DNA of 64,000 bases, taken from NCBI GenBank assembly GCA_963822765.1, contig CAWGJL010000054.1, positions 62,001-126,000 on the forward strand, read 5' to 3'. Source of the DNA: Palsa-504 sp963822765 (lineage in GTDB: Bacteria > Actinomycetota > Actinomycetes > Streptosporangiales > Streptosporangiaceae). Positions 52,802 to 62,905 of this stretch are shown here, piece after piece. The number at the start of each line of letters is the position of its first letter. Positions within the stretch are counted from its first letter, which is position 1. Below the pieces are notes generated by a model. That model saw nothing but the letters and a program-made list of their open reading frames with translations. It did not search any database and had not been told where the DNA came from. Position numbers and translations under genes: made by a program.

Positions 52802-55752
52802 CTAGTCGGCGACGGCGGAGTAGGCGACCACGCCGCGGCGCATCGCATCGATCGCGGCCCGGGCGGTGGCGGACAGGCTGCGCGGCGCCTGACCGGTGGT
52901 GGCCGCGGAGGCCGGGGCGGAGCGCGGAGGCCGGAGGCGGAGGCGGGGGCGGAGGCGGAGGCTGGGGCGGGGGTGGCGGAGGCGATCTGGTCTAGGAGGT
53001 CGATGAGCTGCTTGACCGAACGGACGAAGTCGCCGGGGGTCAGGTCTGGTGACTCGGCCAGGACGTTTTCCAGCTTGACGCCGCGGGCCCAGCGATAGGC
53101 GGCCCACGCGAAGCCGAAGTCGGGTCCGCGGAGGAACGACAGGTCGTTATCCTTCTCCAGCTGATCGAGCTCGCTCCAGGTCCGGACCATCTCGGCCAGC
53201 ACCTCGGGCGAGCGGCCCTTGGGCAGCCGGGGCGGACTGGTGTCGTCCGGCTGCCGCGACTCGAAGGAGAGGGCCGACACGCAGGCGGCGAGTTCGGCCG
53301 GGGACAGGCCGTCCCACAGGCCGCGGCGCATGCATTCGGCCGCCAGCAGGTCAAGCTCGGAGTACAGGCCCGCTAGCCGGCGCCCGTCCGCGGTGACCGT
53401 GTCCCCGTCGAGGTAGCCGAGCCGCTCCAGGACACGGCACACCCGGTCGAAGGTACGGGCGATGACGTGCGAGCGGCCGGCCACCCGGTGCTCGAGCGTC
53501 TCGGTCTCGCGGGCCAGCCGGAAATAGCGTTCGGCGTAGCGGGCGTGATCCTCGCGGTCCGGGCAGTCGTGACAGGAGTGCCGGCGCAGGCGGCGACGGA
53601 GCTCGGCGATCTCCTCGGGCCCGTCGTCATGATCGGCGTCCCCGTTGTCCGCGACCCGGATCCGGCCCTTTCCCGGCCCGCTCGAGCCGGCCCGCCCGGC
53701 GAGCCGGTTCCGCATGGTGGCCGCGAGGTCCTTGCGGTGCTCCGGCGACCGCGGGCTGAACCAGCCCGGGATCCTGATCTTGTCGATGACCTCGGGCGGC
53801 GCCGGGAAGTCGGCAATGGCCAGCCGCTTGACCTGACGTCCTTCGGTGAGCACCAGCGGTCCAGGCCCGGCGAGCCGCCCGTTCCCGTTGTCGGCGGCGG
53901 GCGCCCGGTGACCGGCGCCGTCGCGTCCGGCAGGGCCGCGGCCGGCGCTGGCTCCGCGAGCCTGGTGCAGGCCGGGCTGCAGGACGACGGCCAGGCCGGC
54001 CCGCCTGCCGCCCGGCACGCGGATGATGTCGCCGGGGCGGAGCAGCGCGAGCGACCGGACCGCCTCGGCCCGGCGGGAACTGGCCCGGGCCCGGGACAGG
54101 TCGCCCTCACGGTAGGACAGCGTCCTGCGCAGCTGCGCGTAGTCGGCGAAGTCGCCCTTGTCGCACGTCATCGCGGTGGCCAGGTCGGCCAGCGCCTGGC
54201 GGTTCTTGCGCACCTGCCGGGCCAGGCCGCTGACGCCGCGGTCGGCCTGGAACTGCGCGAACGAGGACTCAAGCAGGGCCGAGGCCCGGGCCCGGCCAGC
54301 CCAGCCGGTCAGGTTGACGGCCATGTTGTAGGAGGGCCGGAAGCTGGAGTTCAGCGGGTAGGTCCGGGTGCTGGCCAGGCCCGCCACCGCGCCGGGATCC
54401 ATGCCCGGCTGCCACAGCACGACCGCGTGCCCCTCCACGTCGATCCCGCGCCGCCCGGCGCGCCCGGTCAGCTGGGTGTACTCCCCCGCGGTCAGGTTCG
54501 CGTGGGTCTCCCCGTTCCACTTGTCGAGCTTCTCGATGACCACGGTCCTGGCCGGCATGTTGATGCCGAGGGCCAGCGTCTCGGTCGCGAACACCGCGCG
54601 GACCAGCCCGGCGGCGAACAGTTCCTCGACCACTTCCTTGAAGGCGGGCAGCATCCCGGCGTGATGGGCGGCGATCCCGCGTCGCAGCCCGTCGAGCCAC
54701 TCGCCGTAACCCAGCACGATCAGGTCCTCCGGCGGGATGTCCGCGGTCCGGCGCTCGGCGGTCTGCTGGATCACCTCGGCCTCTTCCGGCGTGGTGAGCC
54801 GCAGTCCGGCGGCCAGGCACTGCTGGACGGCCGCGTCGCAGCCGGCCCGGCTGAAGATAAAGGTGATCGCGGGCAGCAGCCCGCTGGCGTCCAGGCGGGA
54901 GATCACGTCAGGCCGGTAAGCCGGCAGGAACCGCGGTGCTCGCCTGGGGGGACGACCCCCCGGGCCCCCCGCGAGGGCACGGCGCCCGCCCCGGCCGGGC
55001 CGGGCCGGGGCTTTACGCTCGATCCAGGTGTCCCGCTGGGCCACCCGGAGCAGCTCGGAGTTGACCCGGGTGTGGTCGTCGTCGGTGAACAGGTCATACA
55101 GCCGGTTCCCGGCCAGCACGTGCTGCCACAGCGGCACCGGCCGGTGCTCGTCCACGATGACCGCGGTCCCGCCGCGGACCTGGTCCAGCCACTCGCCGAA
55201 CTCCTCGGCGTTGCTCACCGTCGCGGACAGCGCCGCCACCCGCACCGACTCCGGCAGGTGGATGATCACTTCTTCCCAGACCGCGCCGCGAGAGGAGTCG
55301 GCCAGGTAATGCACCTCGTCGAGGACGACGTAGCCGAGGCCCGCCAGCGTCGACGATCCGGTGTACAGCATGTTCCGCAGCACCTCGGTGGTCATCACCA
55401 CCACCGGCGCGTCACCGTTGATGCTGTTATCCCCGGTGAGCAGGCCTACCGTGTCGTGGTCGTAGCGCCGGACCAGATCGGTGTACTTCTGGTTGGACAG
55501 CGCCTTGATCGGCGTGGTGTAGAAACACTTGCGGCCTTGAGCCAGGGCCAGGTGCACGGCGAACTCGCCGACCACGGTCTTGCCGGACCCGGTGGGCGCG
55601 GCGACCAGCACGCCGTCGCCCCGGCCCAGCGCGCGGCACGCGTTCACCTGGAAGTCGTCGAACTCGAAGTCATAGAGCCCGCGGAACGCGGCGAGCTCCG
55701 GGTCAGACTGCCGTTCGCGGGACGCGGCGTACCGTTCCGCAGGAGTAGTCAT
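52802..55752 (-). CDS. helY: Ski2/Mtr4-like DEAD/DEAH RNA helicase HelY, C-terminus frameshifted
   Basis: A large superfamily 2 helicase of about 980 residues. It shows Walker A APTGSGKT, the DEVH box (LDEVHYLAD), motif III SATVSN and the C-terminal motif QLTGRAGRRGID. The distal DSHCT-like part ends in one frame in low-complexity sequence. The likely genuine end, RSLSATARAAIDAMRRGVVAYSAVAD with TAG at 52802-52804, is in another frame, so one or two indels lie in the GGAGGCGGGGGC-type repeat at about 52912-52990. A family A repeat sits in frame at 54943. It adjoins tatC, as in Streptomyces. Role in RNA turnover is presumed. Confidence 0.87.
54943..54978 (+). repeat. GC-rich palindromic repeat, family A copy 5, inside helY
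   Basis: CCTGGGGGGACGACCCCCCG then GGCCCCCCGCGAGGGC. It encodes a Gly/Pro/Arg-rich linker (LAGGPGGRPPRRAP) between the first RecA domain and the FLPAYRPDVISRLDASGLL segment, and the frame is kept. Confidence 0.7.
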
Positions 55753-55812
55753 GGGTTAGAGCCTAGGGTGGGCTTGGGGGGATAAGACGGAACCGCGGCC
55801 GGAGCCCGGCCG

Positions 55813-56727
55813 TCAGTTGAACCGGCTGCGATCCTCAGTGTCGTCTAGCTCGATGGGGGACAGTTCGTCGTCGGCCAGGCCGGCGTAGGGGTCGGGATGG
55901 AGCCGGGCGCGGCGGCGGTCGTTGGACCAGACGATCAACTCGGCCACCTCGACCAGCGCGGCGCAGCCCCCGCCCAGGATCAGCATGGTGATCGGGTCCG
56001 GGCTCGGGTTGGCCATCCCGGCGATCAGGAACACCCCGAAGATCATCACCCGCCGCCACTTGCGGAATCGCTGATGGGTCAAGATCCCGGCCAGGTTCAG
56101 CATGACGATCAGCAGCGGCAGCTCGAATGCGAGCCCGAAGGCCAGCATCATGGCCATCACGAAGCTCATGTACAGGTCGACCTGGATGTAGTTCCCCACT
56201 CCGGTCGGAGTCAGGCCGAGCAGGTAATGCATCGACCGGCCGAGCGACCAGTAACACAGGGTGATGCCGGTCAGGAACAGCGGGACGGCCGTGCCCAGGA
56301 AGATGTAGCTCCACTTCTTTTCCCGGGAGTACAGGCCCGGCGCGATGAACGCCCAGACCTGATAGAGCCACACCGGCGAGGACAAGACCACCCCGACGAT
56401 AAGGGCTACTTTGATCCGCAGGTAGAACGAGTCGAGCGGGCCATTGAGGATCAGCTCGTTGACCCCAGCGGTGCGGCATCCGGTCTGCCCGCGGATCACC
56501 GCCGAGCACAGCGGACGCTCGATGAAATGCCACACCGGGTTGAAGAACACGAATCCGACGATCATCCCGGCGCCCAGGGCGAGCGCCATCTTGACCACCC
56601 GGTTGCGCAGCTCCCTGATGTGATCCATCAGGGGCATGCGGCCCTCGGGGTTCTCCTGGCGCTGGGACCGGACGAAATGCTCGCCTACGATCCGGGCGCC
56701 CTGGATGGCACCGGGGAGTTTCGCCAT
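55813..56727 (-). CDS. tatC: Twin-arginine translocase subunit TatC
   Basis: The receptor component of the Tat export system, 304 residues with six membrane helices. The conserved N-terminus is MPLMDHIRELRNRVVKMALA, and FGLAFELPLLIVMLNLAGIL precedes helix 5. The tail is charged (DDTEDRSRFN). It lies 45 bases downstream of tatA in the same direction. Confidence 0.97.
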   Translation of the reverse strand: MAKLPGAIQGARIVGEHFVRSQRQENPEGRMPLMDHIRELRNRVVKMALALGAGMIVGFVFFNPVWHFIERPLCSAVIRGQTGCRTAGVNELILNGPLDSFYLRIKVALIVGVVLSSPVWLYQVWAFIAPGLYSREKKWSYIFLGTAVPLFLTGITLCYWSLGRSMHYLLGLTPTGVGNYIQVDLYMSFVMAMMLAFGLAFELPLLIVMLNLAGILTHQRFRKWRRVMIFGVFLIAGMANPSPDPITMLILGGGCAALVEVAELIVWSNDRRRARLHPDPYAGLADDELSPIELDDTEDRSRFN

Positions 56728-56772
56728 CGCCGCCTCCCGCCGCTACCTGCCTACCTACTTCGGAGCCAGGAG

Positions 56773-57138
56773 CTAGCTGGATTGCTGGGTCCGCTGGGCC
56801 TCGACCGGAGCCGGATCCATCGCCGCGGCCCGCTGCAGGTCGCGGATCTGCTGCTGCAGCGCGTCAATCTGGGACTGCTGGTGCTCCGGTTGCGGCGCCG
56901 CGGGGAGCTCGGCCGGCGGGAACCCGTTGGCCGAGCCGCTGGCGGCCTGAGCCTGGGCGGGGCCGCCCGGCACCGTCTCGTCCTCGTGCAGGCCCTGCAC
57001 TTCCTTCTTCAGGATGCGCATCGACTGGCCCAGGGAGCGCGCCGCGTGAGGCAGCTTCTTCGATCCGAACAGCACGATGATCACGACGGCGACGATCAGG
57101 ATCTTCCACGGGCTGTCGAACAGGTCACCAAAGTTCAT
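56773..57138 (-). CDS. tatA: Twin-arginine translocase subunit TatA
   Basis: A 121-residue pore-forming subunit: a single N-terminal helix (WKILIVAVVIIVLFG), the hinge FGSKKLPHAARSLGQSM and an amphipathic helix. A longer than usual Gln/Pro-rich tail follows, with a coiled-coil-like segment (SQIDALQQQIRDLQRA). It lies 42 bases after pafC. Confidence 0.96.
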   Translation of the reverse strand: MNFGDLFDSPWKILIVAVVIIVLFGSKKLPHAARSLGQSMRILKKEVQGLHEDETVPGGPAQAQAASGSANGFPPAELPAAPQPEHQQSQIDALQQQIRDLQRAAAMDPAPVEAQRTQQSS

Positions 57139-57180
57139 GAGCGTCCTCTTTAGCGACGGAGACGTCTTCTCGGCCCGAGT

Positions 57181-58206
57181 CTACACGGCGGCCCCGCGAC
57201 AGGCGGTTTGCGCTGGCGGACGGCGTACGGCGGCCGATAACACGACGTAGTTGGCCAGGGCCGCGGTGGCCGAGTCCCGGATTTCGGCCGCCAGTTCGGG
57301 CGGTGCGATGACCCGGCCGTCCTCGCCGAGCTGCAGGGCCAGCCGGCGCACCCACCCGGTATCGGGGGTCCGGAGCACTATCCGGAGCCGCCCGTCGGGC
57401 AGGTCCGCCACTGACTCGCAGGGGTAGTACTCGGCCACCCAGCGCCCCTCGGCGGACAGCTCGAGCTCGACGTGCACGTCATCGGGCGACGGCCGGAACA
57501 GCCCCTGGTCCACGTCGACCGGCGTGGCCTCGGGCGGTGGCGCGGCCGCCTGATCGAGCACGGTCAGCTCCAGCACCCGGTCCAGCCGGAACAGCCGCAT
57601 CCCCTCGGCGCGCAGGCACCAGGCCTCCAGGTAAGGCCGTCCCTCCACCACCAGCAATCGCATCGGGTCCACGTCGCGTTCGGTCGCCTCATCCCGGCCC
57701 GGCACGTAGTAGCGCAGGTGCAACCGCCGCCCGGCGGTGATGGCGGCATTGATCCGCGCGGCCAGGCCGGCGGTTCCGTCGCCCTGCAGGTCGACCTGGA
57801 CCGCGACCTGGGCGCTCGCCGAGGCGGCCGCTCCCGCCGCGGTTTCGAGCTTGGCGATCAGCCTGGACATGGCCGACCTGTCTTCCAAGCCCGGCAACTC
57901 GGCCAGCATCCGGAGCGCGACGAGCAGCGCGCTCGCCTCGTCGACCGCGAGCCGCAGCGGACGGCCCATGGATTCGGCCTGGCTGACCACGATCTCGCCG
58001 CCCTCGTACGACAGGTCGATCGGGCAGTAGGGATCGGGCGCGCGCAGCTCGACGCACCACAGCAGGTTCAGGTCGTCGACCAGCTCACGCTCGCTGATCC
58101 CGAAGTCCGCCGCGGTCTCGGCGAGCCCGACCACCTTCCTGCTGACCACGTACGGCACCAGGGCCAGCAGCCGCTGCAACCGCTCGGTCGAGGTAACCGC
58201 GGTCAC
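57181..58206 (-). CDS. pafC: WYL-domain regulator PafC
   Basis: Partner of PafB in the mycobacterial-type DNA-damage response that acts independently of RecA/LexA. It is about 341 residues: an N-terminal winged helix (ERLQRLLALVPYVVSR), a WYL domain (RRLHLRYYVPGRDEATERDVDPM) and the WCX extension. GTG 58206 overlaps the pafB stop (GTGA), so the two are coupled. The C-terminus is AQTACRGAAV. Confidence 0.93.
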   Translation of the reverse strand: MTAVTSTERLQRLLALVPYVVSRKVVGLAETAADFGISERELVDDLNLLWCVELRAPDPYCPIDLSYEGGEIVVSQAESMGRPLRLAVDEASALLVALRMLAELPGLEDRSAMSRLIAKLETAAGAAASASAQVAVQVDLQGDGTAGLAARINAAITAGRRLHLRYYVPGRDEATERDVDPMRLLVVEGRPYLEAWCLRAEGMRLFRLDRVLELTVLDQAAAPPPEATPVDVDQGLFRPSPDDVHVELELSAEGRWVAEYYPCESVADLPDGRLRIVLRTPDTGWVRRLALQLGEDGRVIAPPELAAEIRDSATAALANYVVLSAAVRRPPAQTACRGAAV

Positions 58207-59168
58207 GCGAGCACCCCTTTCAGTCGGGCGATGACGGCTTCGCGCAGGTCGGGCGGGTCGAGGATCACCGCGTCGGGGCCGAACCTCGCGGCGTAGTCGG
58301 CGAAGGATCCCACGTCGGCGAAGCGGGTCGTGACCAGGTCCCAGCCCGGCGGGCCGCTCTCGTCGGCGCGCACCGAGACGGCGTGCTGGCGCAGGCCGAC
58401 GCCGGTACCGGAACGCACCCGGAGGACCGCGGTGTGCTCGCGGGCGGGCGCCGAATCCCAGTCCCGGACCAGCTCGCGCACGTCGGCGCCGTCCGGTACG
58501 ATCACGCTGCCCGGCGGCCCGCAGAACTTCACCGCTCCGGCAATCCGGCCGAGCCGGAATACCCGGGTGCCTTCGCGGAGGCGATCCCAGCCCGCCACGT
58601 ACCAGCGGCCGTGCCGGTTCACCACGCCCCACGGCTCGAGTTCACGCCGCTGCGGCTCGCTCCGGCCTGCCGCGCGGTAACTGAACGTCACCGGCCGCCG
58701 GTCCCTGACCGCCTCCCAGAGCGGACCGAAGGCCGGCTCAGGAGTGCCGAGCCGCGGCTCGATGGCCGACGCGACGGACTGCTCGTCGGCGGCATCCATG
58801 CCCGCCGCCCGCAGCTTCAGCAGCGCTCCCGCGGCCGCGCCGGCCAGCTCGGCCCGCTGCCAGACCCGGGCGGCCAGGCCGAGCACCGCGGCCTCGTCCG
58901 CCTCGAGCCGCAACTCCGGCAGCTCGTAGGCCTGCTGCAGGATCCGGTAGCCGGGATCGTCGTCAAACGGGTGGTTGAGGCCGGTCTCCAGCGGCACGCC
59001 GAGGTCGCGGAGGTCCTCCTTGTCCCGCTCGAACATCCGCTTGAACAGCTCGTCCTGCTCCGGGTACCCGGGTACGGCCTGGCGGATCTGATCCGCGGTC
59101 AGGTAGCGCGTGGTCGACAAGAGGCACACGACAAGGCCGAGCAGCCGCTCGGTCTTGCGCTTCGACAT
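58203..59168 (-). CDS. pafB: WYL-domain regulator PafB
   Basis: 321 residues from ATG 59168 (MSKRKTERLLGLVVCLLSTTRYLTADQIRQAV), with GGAGGG upstream. A winged helix is followed by a WYL domain (RRPVTFSYRAAGRSEPQRRELEPWGVV) and a C-terminal WCX domain. In mycobacteria PafB and PafC form a heterodimer that activates DNA-repair genes. They are normally encoded next to pafA; here DUF3866 and FKBP genes intervene. Confidence 0.93.
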   Translation of the reverse strand: MSKRKTERLLGLVVCLLSTTRYLTADQIRQAVPGYPEQDELFKRMFERDKEDLRDLGVPLETGLNHPFDDDPGYRILQQAYELPELRLEADEAAVLGLAARVWQRAELAGAAAGALLKLRAAGMDAADEQSVASAIEPRLGTPEPAFGPLWEAVRDRRPVTFSYRAAGRSEPQRRELEPWGVVNRHGRWYVAGWDRLREGTRVFRLGRIAGAVKFCGPPGSVIVPDGADVRELVRDWDSAPAREHTAVLRVRSGTGVGLRQHAVSVRADESGPPGWDLVTTRFADVGSFADYAARFGPDAVILDPPDLREAVIARLKGVLA

Positions 59169-59249
59169 TGGGCCCTCCAAACCCCTGCGGGTGGCTCCAG
59201 GCTATTGTCTCCCAGGCAGTGCTGCGCTGCCTGCCGATAGGCTCCCGCC

Positions 59250-60386
59250 GTGATCACATGGCGGAACGGCACGGTCAGCGGGACGCGGCGGGACTGGCCG
59301 GGCGCGGTCGAGCTTGACGTGTCGGTGGACGGGACGCTCGTGCGGGCGCTGGCCTACCCCGCCCTGACCGGGCTCCCCCGCCCCGGTGACCGGGTCCTGC
59401 TGAACACCACGGCGCTCGACCTCGGGCTCGGCACCGGCGGCTACGCCCTGGTGGTCGCGCTCCCCGACCGCCTGCCGGCCGACCACGAGCCCGGCGGCGG
59501 CCACCTGGTCAAGGCGCGCTACACCCCCCTGCAGGCGACCGTGGCGGGCGCCGACGAGCAGGGCTCGGCGTACTACGACATGCTCCGTGACGCGGACGAC
59601 ATCGCCGGGATGCCCGTGGTGGTGGCCGACCTGCACTCGGCGCTCCCGGCCGTGCTGGCCGGCGTCTTTGATGAGGCCGAACGGACCGGTGCCCGCCGCC
59701 GCAGGCGGCCAGGCCAGCATGGCAGCGGCCGGCCACGAGTGGCCTACGTCATGCAGGACGGCGGCGCCCTGCCGGCCTGGTTCTCCCTGACCTGCGCGGC
59801 GCTTAAGGACGCGGGCTGGCTGGCCGCGACCGTGACCACCGGGCAGGCCTTCGGCGGGGACCTGGAGACGGTGACCGTGCATACCGGATTGCTCGCCGCC
59901 CGGCATGTGGTCCAGGCCGATATCGCGGTCGTCGCGCAGGGCCCGGGCAACCTGGGGACCGGGACCCGCTGGGGTTTTTCCGGGGTGGCGGCCGGCGAGG
60001 CGGTCAACGCCGTCGCCACGCTGGGCGGACGTCCGGTGGCCTGCCTTCGGGTGAGCGAGGCCGATCCACGCGAGCGCCACCGGGGCGTCTCACATCACAG
60101 CCTGACGGCGTACGGCCGGGTGGCGCTGGCCCGGGCGGACGTGGTGGTCCCCGACCTGCCCGGCCCGTTCGGCGGCCGGGTCGCGGCGCAGGCGGCCGAG
60201 CTTGGCCCCCGGCACTCGATCATCACCGTGCCCGTCGACGGCCTGCAGACGGCGCTGGAGGCCAGCCCGGCCCGGCTGTCCACGATGGGCCGGGGGCTTA
60301 CGGACGACCTGGCGTACTTCCTCGCGGCAGCGGCGGCTGGCCGTCACGCCAGCCGCCTGCTGCGCGGGGACGCGGCTGCGGGCTAG
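59250..60386 (+). CDS. DUF3866 protein
   Basis: A 378-residue actinobacterial family of unknown function. It shows ITWRNGTVSGTRRDWPGAVELDV at the start, SVHTGLL-like strands (VTVHTGLLAARHVVQADIAVVAQGPGNLGTGT) and HRGVSHHSLTAYGRVALA. It is divergent from pafB (81-base spacer) and converges on the FKBP gene with a 4-base overlap. The segment GARRRRRPGQHGSGRP (~residue 148) is a family B repeat read in frame. Confidence 0.88.
   Translation: MITWRNGTVSGTRRDWPGAVELDVSVDGTLVRALAYPALTGLPRPGDRVLLNTTALDLGLGTGGYALVVALPDRLPADHEPGGGHLVKARYTPLQATVAGADEQGSAYYDMLRDADDIAGMPVVVADLHSALPAVLAGVFDEAERTGARRRRRPGQHGSGRPRVAYVMQDGGALPAWFSLTCAALKDAGWLAATVTTGQAFGGDLETVTVHTGLLAARHVVQADIAVVAQGPGNLGTGTRWGFSGVAAGEAVNAVATLGGRPVACLRVSEADPRERHRGVSHHSLTAYGRVALARADVVVPDLPGPFGGRVAAQAAELGPRHSIITVPVDGLQTALEASPARLSTMGRGLTDDLAYFLAAAAAGRHASRLLRGDAAAG
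59690..59720 (-). repeat. Short palindromic repeat, family B copy 3, inside the DUF3866 gene
   Basis: Reverse complement of the purU copy, with a 24-base identical core (59693-59716). The GCCGCC-GCA-GGCGGC hairpin is kept. The reading frame of the host gene passes through it. Confidence 0.7.
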
Positions 60387-61369
60387 GCGGCCGGCTTGAG
60401 CGCGTCGATGATGTCGATGACGAAGACCAGCGTGTCCTTGCCGGTGATGCCGGCCTGGGACGCGCCGGTGGTCCCGTAGGCGTCCTTCGGCGGGATGACG
60501 AGCATGACCCGGCTGCCCACGGTCTGGCCCGCCAGGCCGGTGTCCCACCCGGTGATCACCTGCTCCGGCGAGGCGCCGATGACGAAGCCGAAGGGGGAAC
60601 CAGAGGTCCAGGAGGAGTCGAAGACCTTCTTGGTCCGCCAGATGTAACCGGTGTACTGGGCGATGACGAACTGGCCCTTGACCAGCTTCGGGCCGGTGCC
60701 CTTGACCAGCGTCTTGGTCACCAGGGCGGCGGGCGGGTTATTGGCCGGGATCGTGATCGTCGGGGCGCTGCCAGCATGGGCCGTGACCGTCGGCAGGCTG
60801 CCGCCGCCGTTGGACTCCTGGGCACCGGAGGCGGACGCCGTGTCGGCGTAGGACTTGATCACGTCGATGACGAACACCAGCGTGGTGCTGCCGGTGATGC
60901 CGAGCTGGGAGTTCCCCGAAGTCCCGTAGCCTTCCGCGGGCGGGATCACGGCCAGGATCCGGCTGCCGACCTTCTGGCCGATCAGCGCGGTCTCCAGGCC
61001 GGGCAGCATGGTACCCCCGATCACCGTCGGGTTCTGGGTGAAGGTGTTCGCCTTCAGGCTGGAACTGGTCCCGTTCCAGAAGTACAGGACGAAGTTCGCC
61101 GCCATGGCGTCCGCCTTGGTCACCGTGGCGCCGGTGCCCGCGATCACCGTCTTGACGGTGAGCTTGTTGTTCGCGTCGAGCTTGGGGATCTTGACCGTGG
61201 GGGTAGCGCCGAACGCCCCGCCCACCGTCACGGACGAGTTCGCGTTCGAGTTGCTGGCGCCGGCGCTCGAACTCGAGCTTGAGCTCGAGCTTGGCTTCGA
61301 CGAGCCGCAGCCGGCGATGACCAGGCAGGCCAGCAGCGGGATAACTGTGATCGCAAGAAGGCGTCGCAT
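60383..61369 (-). CDS. Secreted FKBP-type peptidyl-prolyl isomerase lipoprotein with two FKBP domains
   Basis: A 328-residue protein. The signal peptide (LLAITVIPLLACLVIAGCGSS) has lipobox VIAGC. A Ser/Asn linker is followed by two FKBP modules, residues ~60-180 and ~200-328; the second has the full GWDTGLAGQTVGSRVMLVIPP and GKDTLVFVIDI features. The first module is more degenerate in its active-site strand. It would fold proteins outside the membrane. It sits 177 bases after pafA. Confidence 0.94.
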   Translation of the reverse strand: MRRLLAITVIPLLACLVIAGCGSSKPSSSSSSSSSAGASNSNANSSVTVGGAFGATPTVKIPKLDANNKLTVKTVIAGTGATVTKADAMAANFVLYFWNGTSSSLKANTFTQNPTVIGGTMLPGLETALIGQKVGSRILAVIPPAEGYGTSGNSQLGITGSTTLVFVIDVIKSYADTASASGAQESNGGGSLPTVTAHAGSAPTITIPANNPPAALVTKTLVKGTGPKLVKGQFVIAQYTGYIWRTKKVFDSSWTSGSPFGFVIGASPEQVITGWDTGLAGQTVGSRVMLVIPPKDAYGTTGASQAGITGKDTLVFVIDIIDALKPAA

Positions 61370-61446
61370 GGAAAAAACCTCAAATGTGGTGGGCGTCAGG
61401 CGCAGTCAGCCTACTGGCTAGTACTGACCAGGCGGGACGGTACTGG

Positions 61447-61480
61447 CCCAGGGGGACGCCCCCCTGGAACCCCCCGCATG
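61447..61480 (+). repeat. GC-rich palindromic repeat, family A copy 6
   Basis: CCCAGGGGGACGCCCCCCTG then GAACCCCCCGC, in the spacer between pafA and the FKBP gene. Confidence 0.65.
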
Positions 61481-61516
61481 CCTGCCGTGGTTACTCACCG
61501 TAGTACCACCCGGCCG

Positions 61517-61533
61517 GGGGGCCGTCGGCCCCC
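61517..61533 (-). terminator. Hairpin just after pafA
   Basis: GGGGGCC-GTC-GGCCCCC, a perfect 7-bp stem 14 bases beyond the pafA stop. There is no T-tract, so it may only partly terminate. Confidence 0.4.
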
Positions 61534-61546
61534 GCGTTTGCGCGGA

Positions 61547-62905
61547 TTACATACCCGCTATGAGCTTTTCGACCCTTTCGTCCACGGAGCGGAACGGGTC
61601 CTTGCACAGCACCGTGCGCTGCGCCTGGTCGTTCAGCTTCAGGTGCACCCAGTCGACGGTGAAGTCACGCCGCTTCTCCTGCGCCCGGCGGATGAACTCA
61701 CCACGCAGCTTGGCCCTGGTGGTCTGCGGCGGAACCGACTTGGCCTCGAAAATGTCGATGTCGCGCGCGGCCCGCTCCACCGCCCCGGCCCGCTGGAGCA
61801 GGTAGTACAGGCCCCGGCCGCGGTGCACGTCGTGGTAGGCCAGGTCCAGCTGAGCCACCCGCGGCGAGGACAACGGCAGGTCATGACGGGCCCGGTACCG
61901 CTCGATCAGCTGGTACTTGGTCACCCAGTCGACCTCCCGGGCGATCAGGTCCAGGTTGCCGGTCTCGATCGCCCCCAGCGCCCGCTCCCACATGTCCAGC
62001 ACCCGCTTGCTTACCGGGTCGGCGCCGTTCTTGTCGGTGAAGTCCTTGGCGCGGTTCAGGTACTCGTACTGGATGTCGAGCGCGCCGAGCTCACGCCCGT
62101 TGGCCAGCCGGACCCGGCTGCGCCCGGTCATGTCGTGGCTGACCTCGCGGATGGCCCGGATGGCGTTGTCCAGGGTCAGGTCACGCATGATCGCCCCGGC
62201 TTCGATCATCCGCAGCACCAGGTCGGTCGAGCCGACCTTGAGCAGCGTGGTGGTCTCGCTCATGTTGGAGTCACCGACGATCACGTGCAGCCGCCGGAAC
62301 CGCTCCGCATCGGCATGCGGCTCATCGCGGGTATTGATGATCGGCCGCGACCGCGTCGTCGCCGACGACACGCTCTCCCAGATGTGCTCCGCCCGCTGGC
62401 TCACGCAGTACACCGCGCCCCGCGGCGTCTGCAGCACCTTCCCCGCCCCGCAGATCACCTGCCGGGTAACCAGGAACGGGATGAGGATGTCGGCCAGCCT
62501 GCCGAACTCGCCATGCCTGCCGACCAGGTAGTTCTCGTGGCAGCCGTAGGAGTTCCCGGCCGAGTCGGTGTTGTTCTTGAACAGGTAGATATCCCCGGCG
62601 ATCCCCTCCTCCCGCAGCCGCCGGTCCGCATCGACCAGCAAGCCCTCCAAGATCCGCTCGCCCGCCTTGTCATGCGCGACCAGATCCAGGACGTTGTCGC
62701 ATTCGGGGGTGGCGTACTCGGGATGGCTGCCCACGTCGAGGTAGAGCCGCGCGCCGTTCCTGAGGAAGACGTTGCTGCTGCGGCCCCAGGACACCACCCG
62801 CCGGAACAGGTACCGCGCCACCTCATCGGGCGAGAGCCGCCGCTGCCCCCGAAAGGTACACGTGACCCCGTACTCGTTCTCAACCCCGAAGATTCGCCGA
62901 TCCAC
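61547..62905 (-). CDS. pafA: Pup-protein ligase PafA
   Basis: Joins the deamidated C-terminal Glu of Pup to substrate lysines. It is a glutamine-synthetase-like enzyme of 452 residues with the family start MDRRIFGVENEYGVTC (Glu9 and Glu11 region), FLRNGARLYLDVGSHPEYATPEC, INTRDEPHADAERFRRLHVI and C-terminal KDPFRSVDERVEKLIAGM. It is a paralogue of Dop at 9390 but lacks the Dop-loop. Here it lies 51 kb from prcA, next to which it is usually found. Confidence 0.97.
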   Translation of the reverse strand: MDRRIFGVENEYGVTCTFRGQRRLSPDEVARYLFRRVVSWGRSSNVFLRNGARLYLDVGSHPEYATPECDNVLDLVAHDKAGERILEGLLVDADRRLREEGIAGDIYLFKNNTDSAGNSYGCHENYLVGRHGEFGRLADILIPFLVTRQVICGAGKVLQTPRGAVYCVSQRAEHIWESVSSATTRSRPIINTRDEPHADAERFRRLHVIVGDSNMSETTTLLKVGSTDLVLRMIEAGAIMRDLTLDNAIRAIREVSHDMTGRSRVRLANGRELGALDIQYEYLNRAKDFTDKNGADPVSKRVLDMWERALGAIETGNLDLIAREVDWVTKYQLIERYRARHDLPLSSPRVAQLDLAYHDVHRGRGLYYLLQRAGAVERAARDIDIFEAKSVPPQTTRAKLRGEFIRRAQEKRRDFTVDWVHLKLNDQAQRTVLCKDPFRSVDERVEKLIAGM

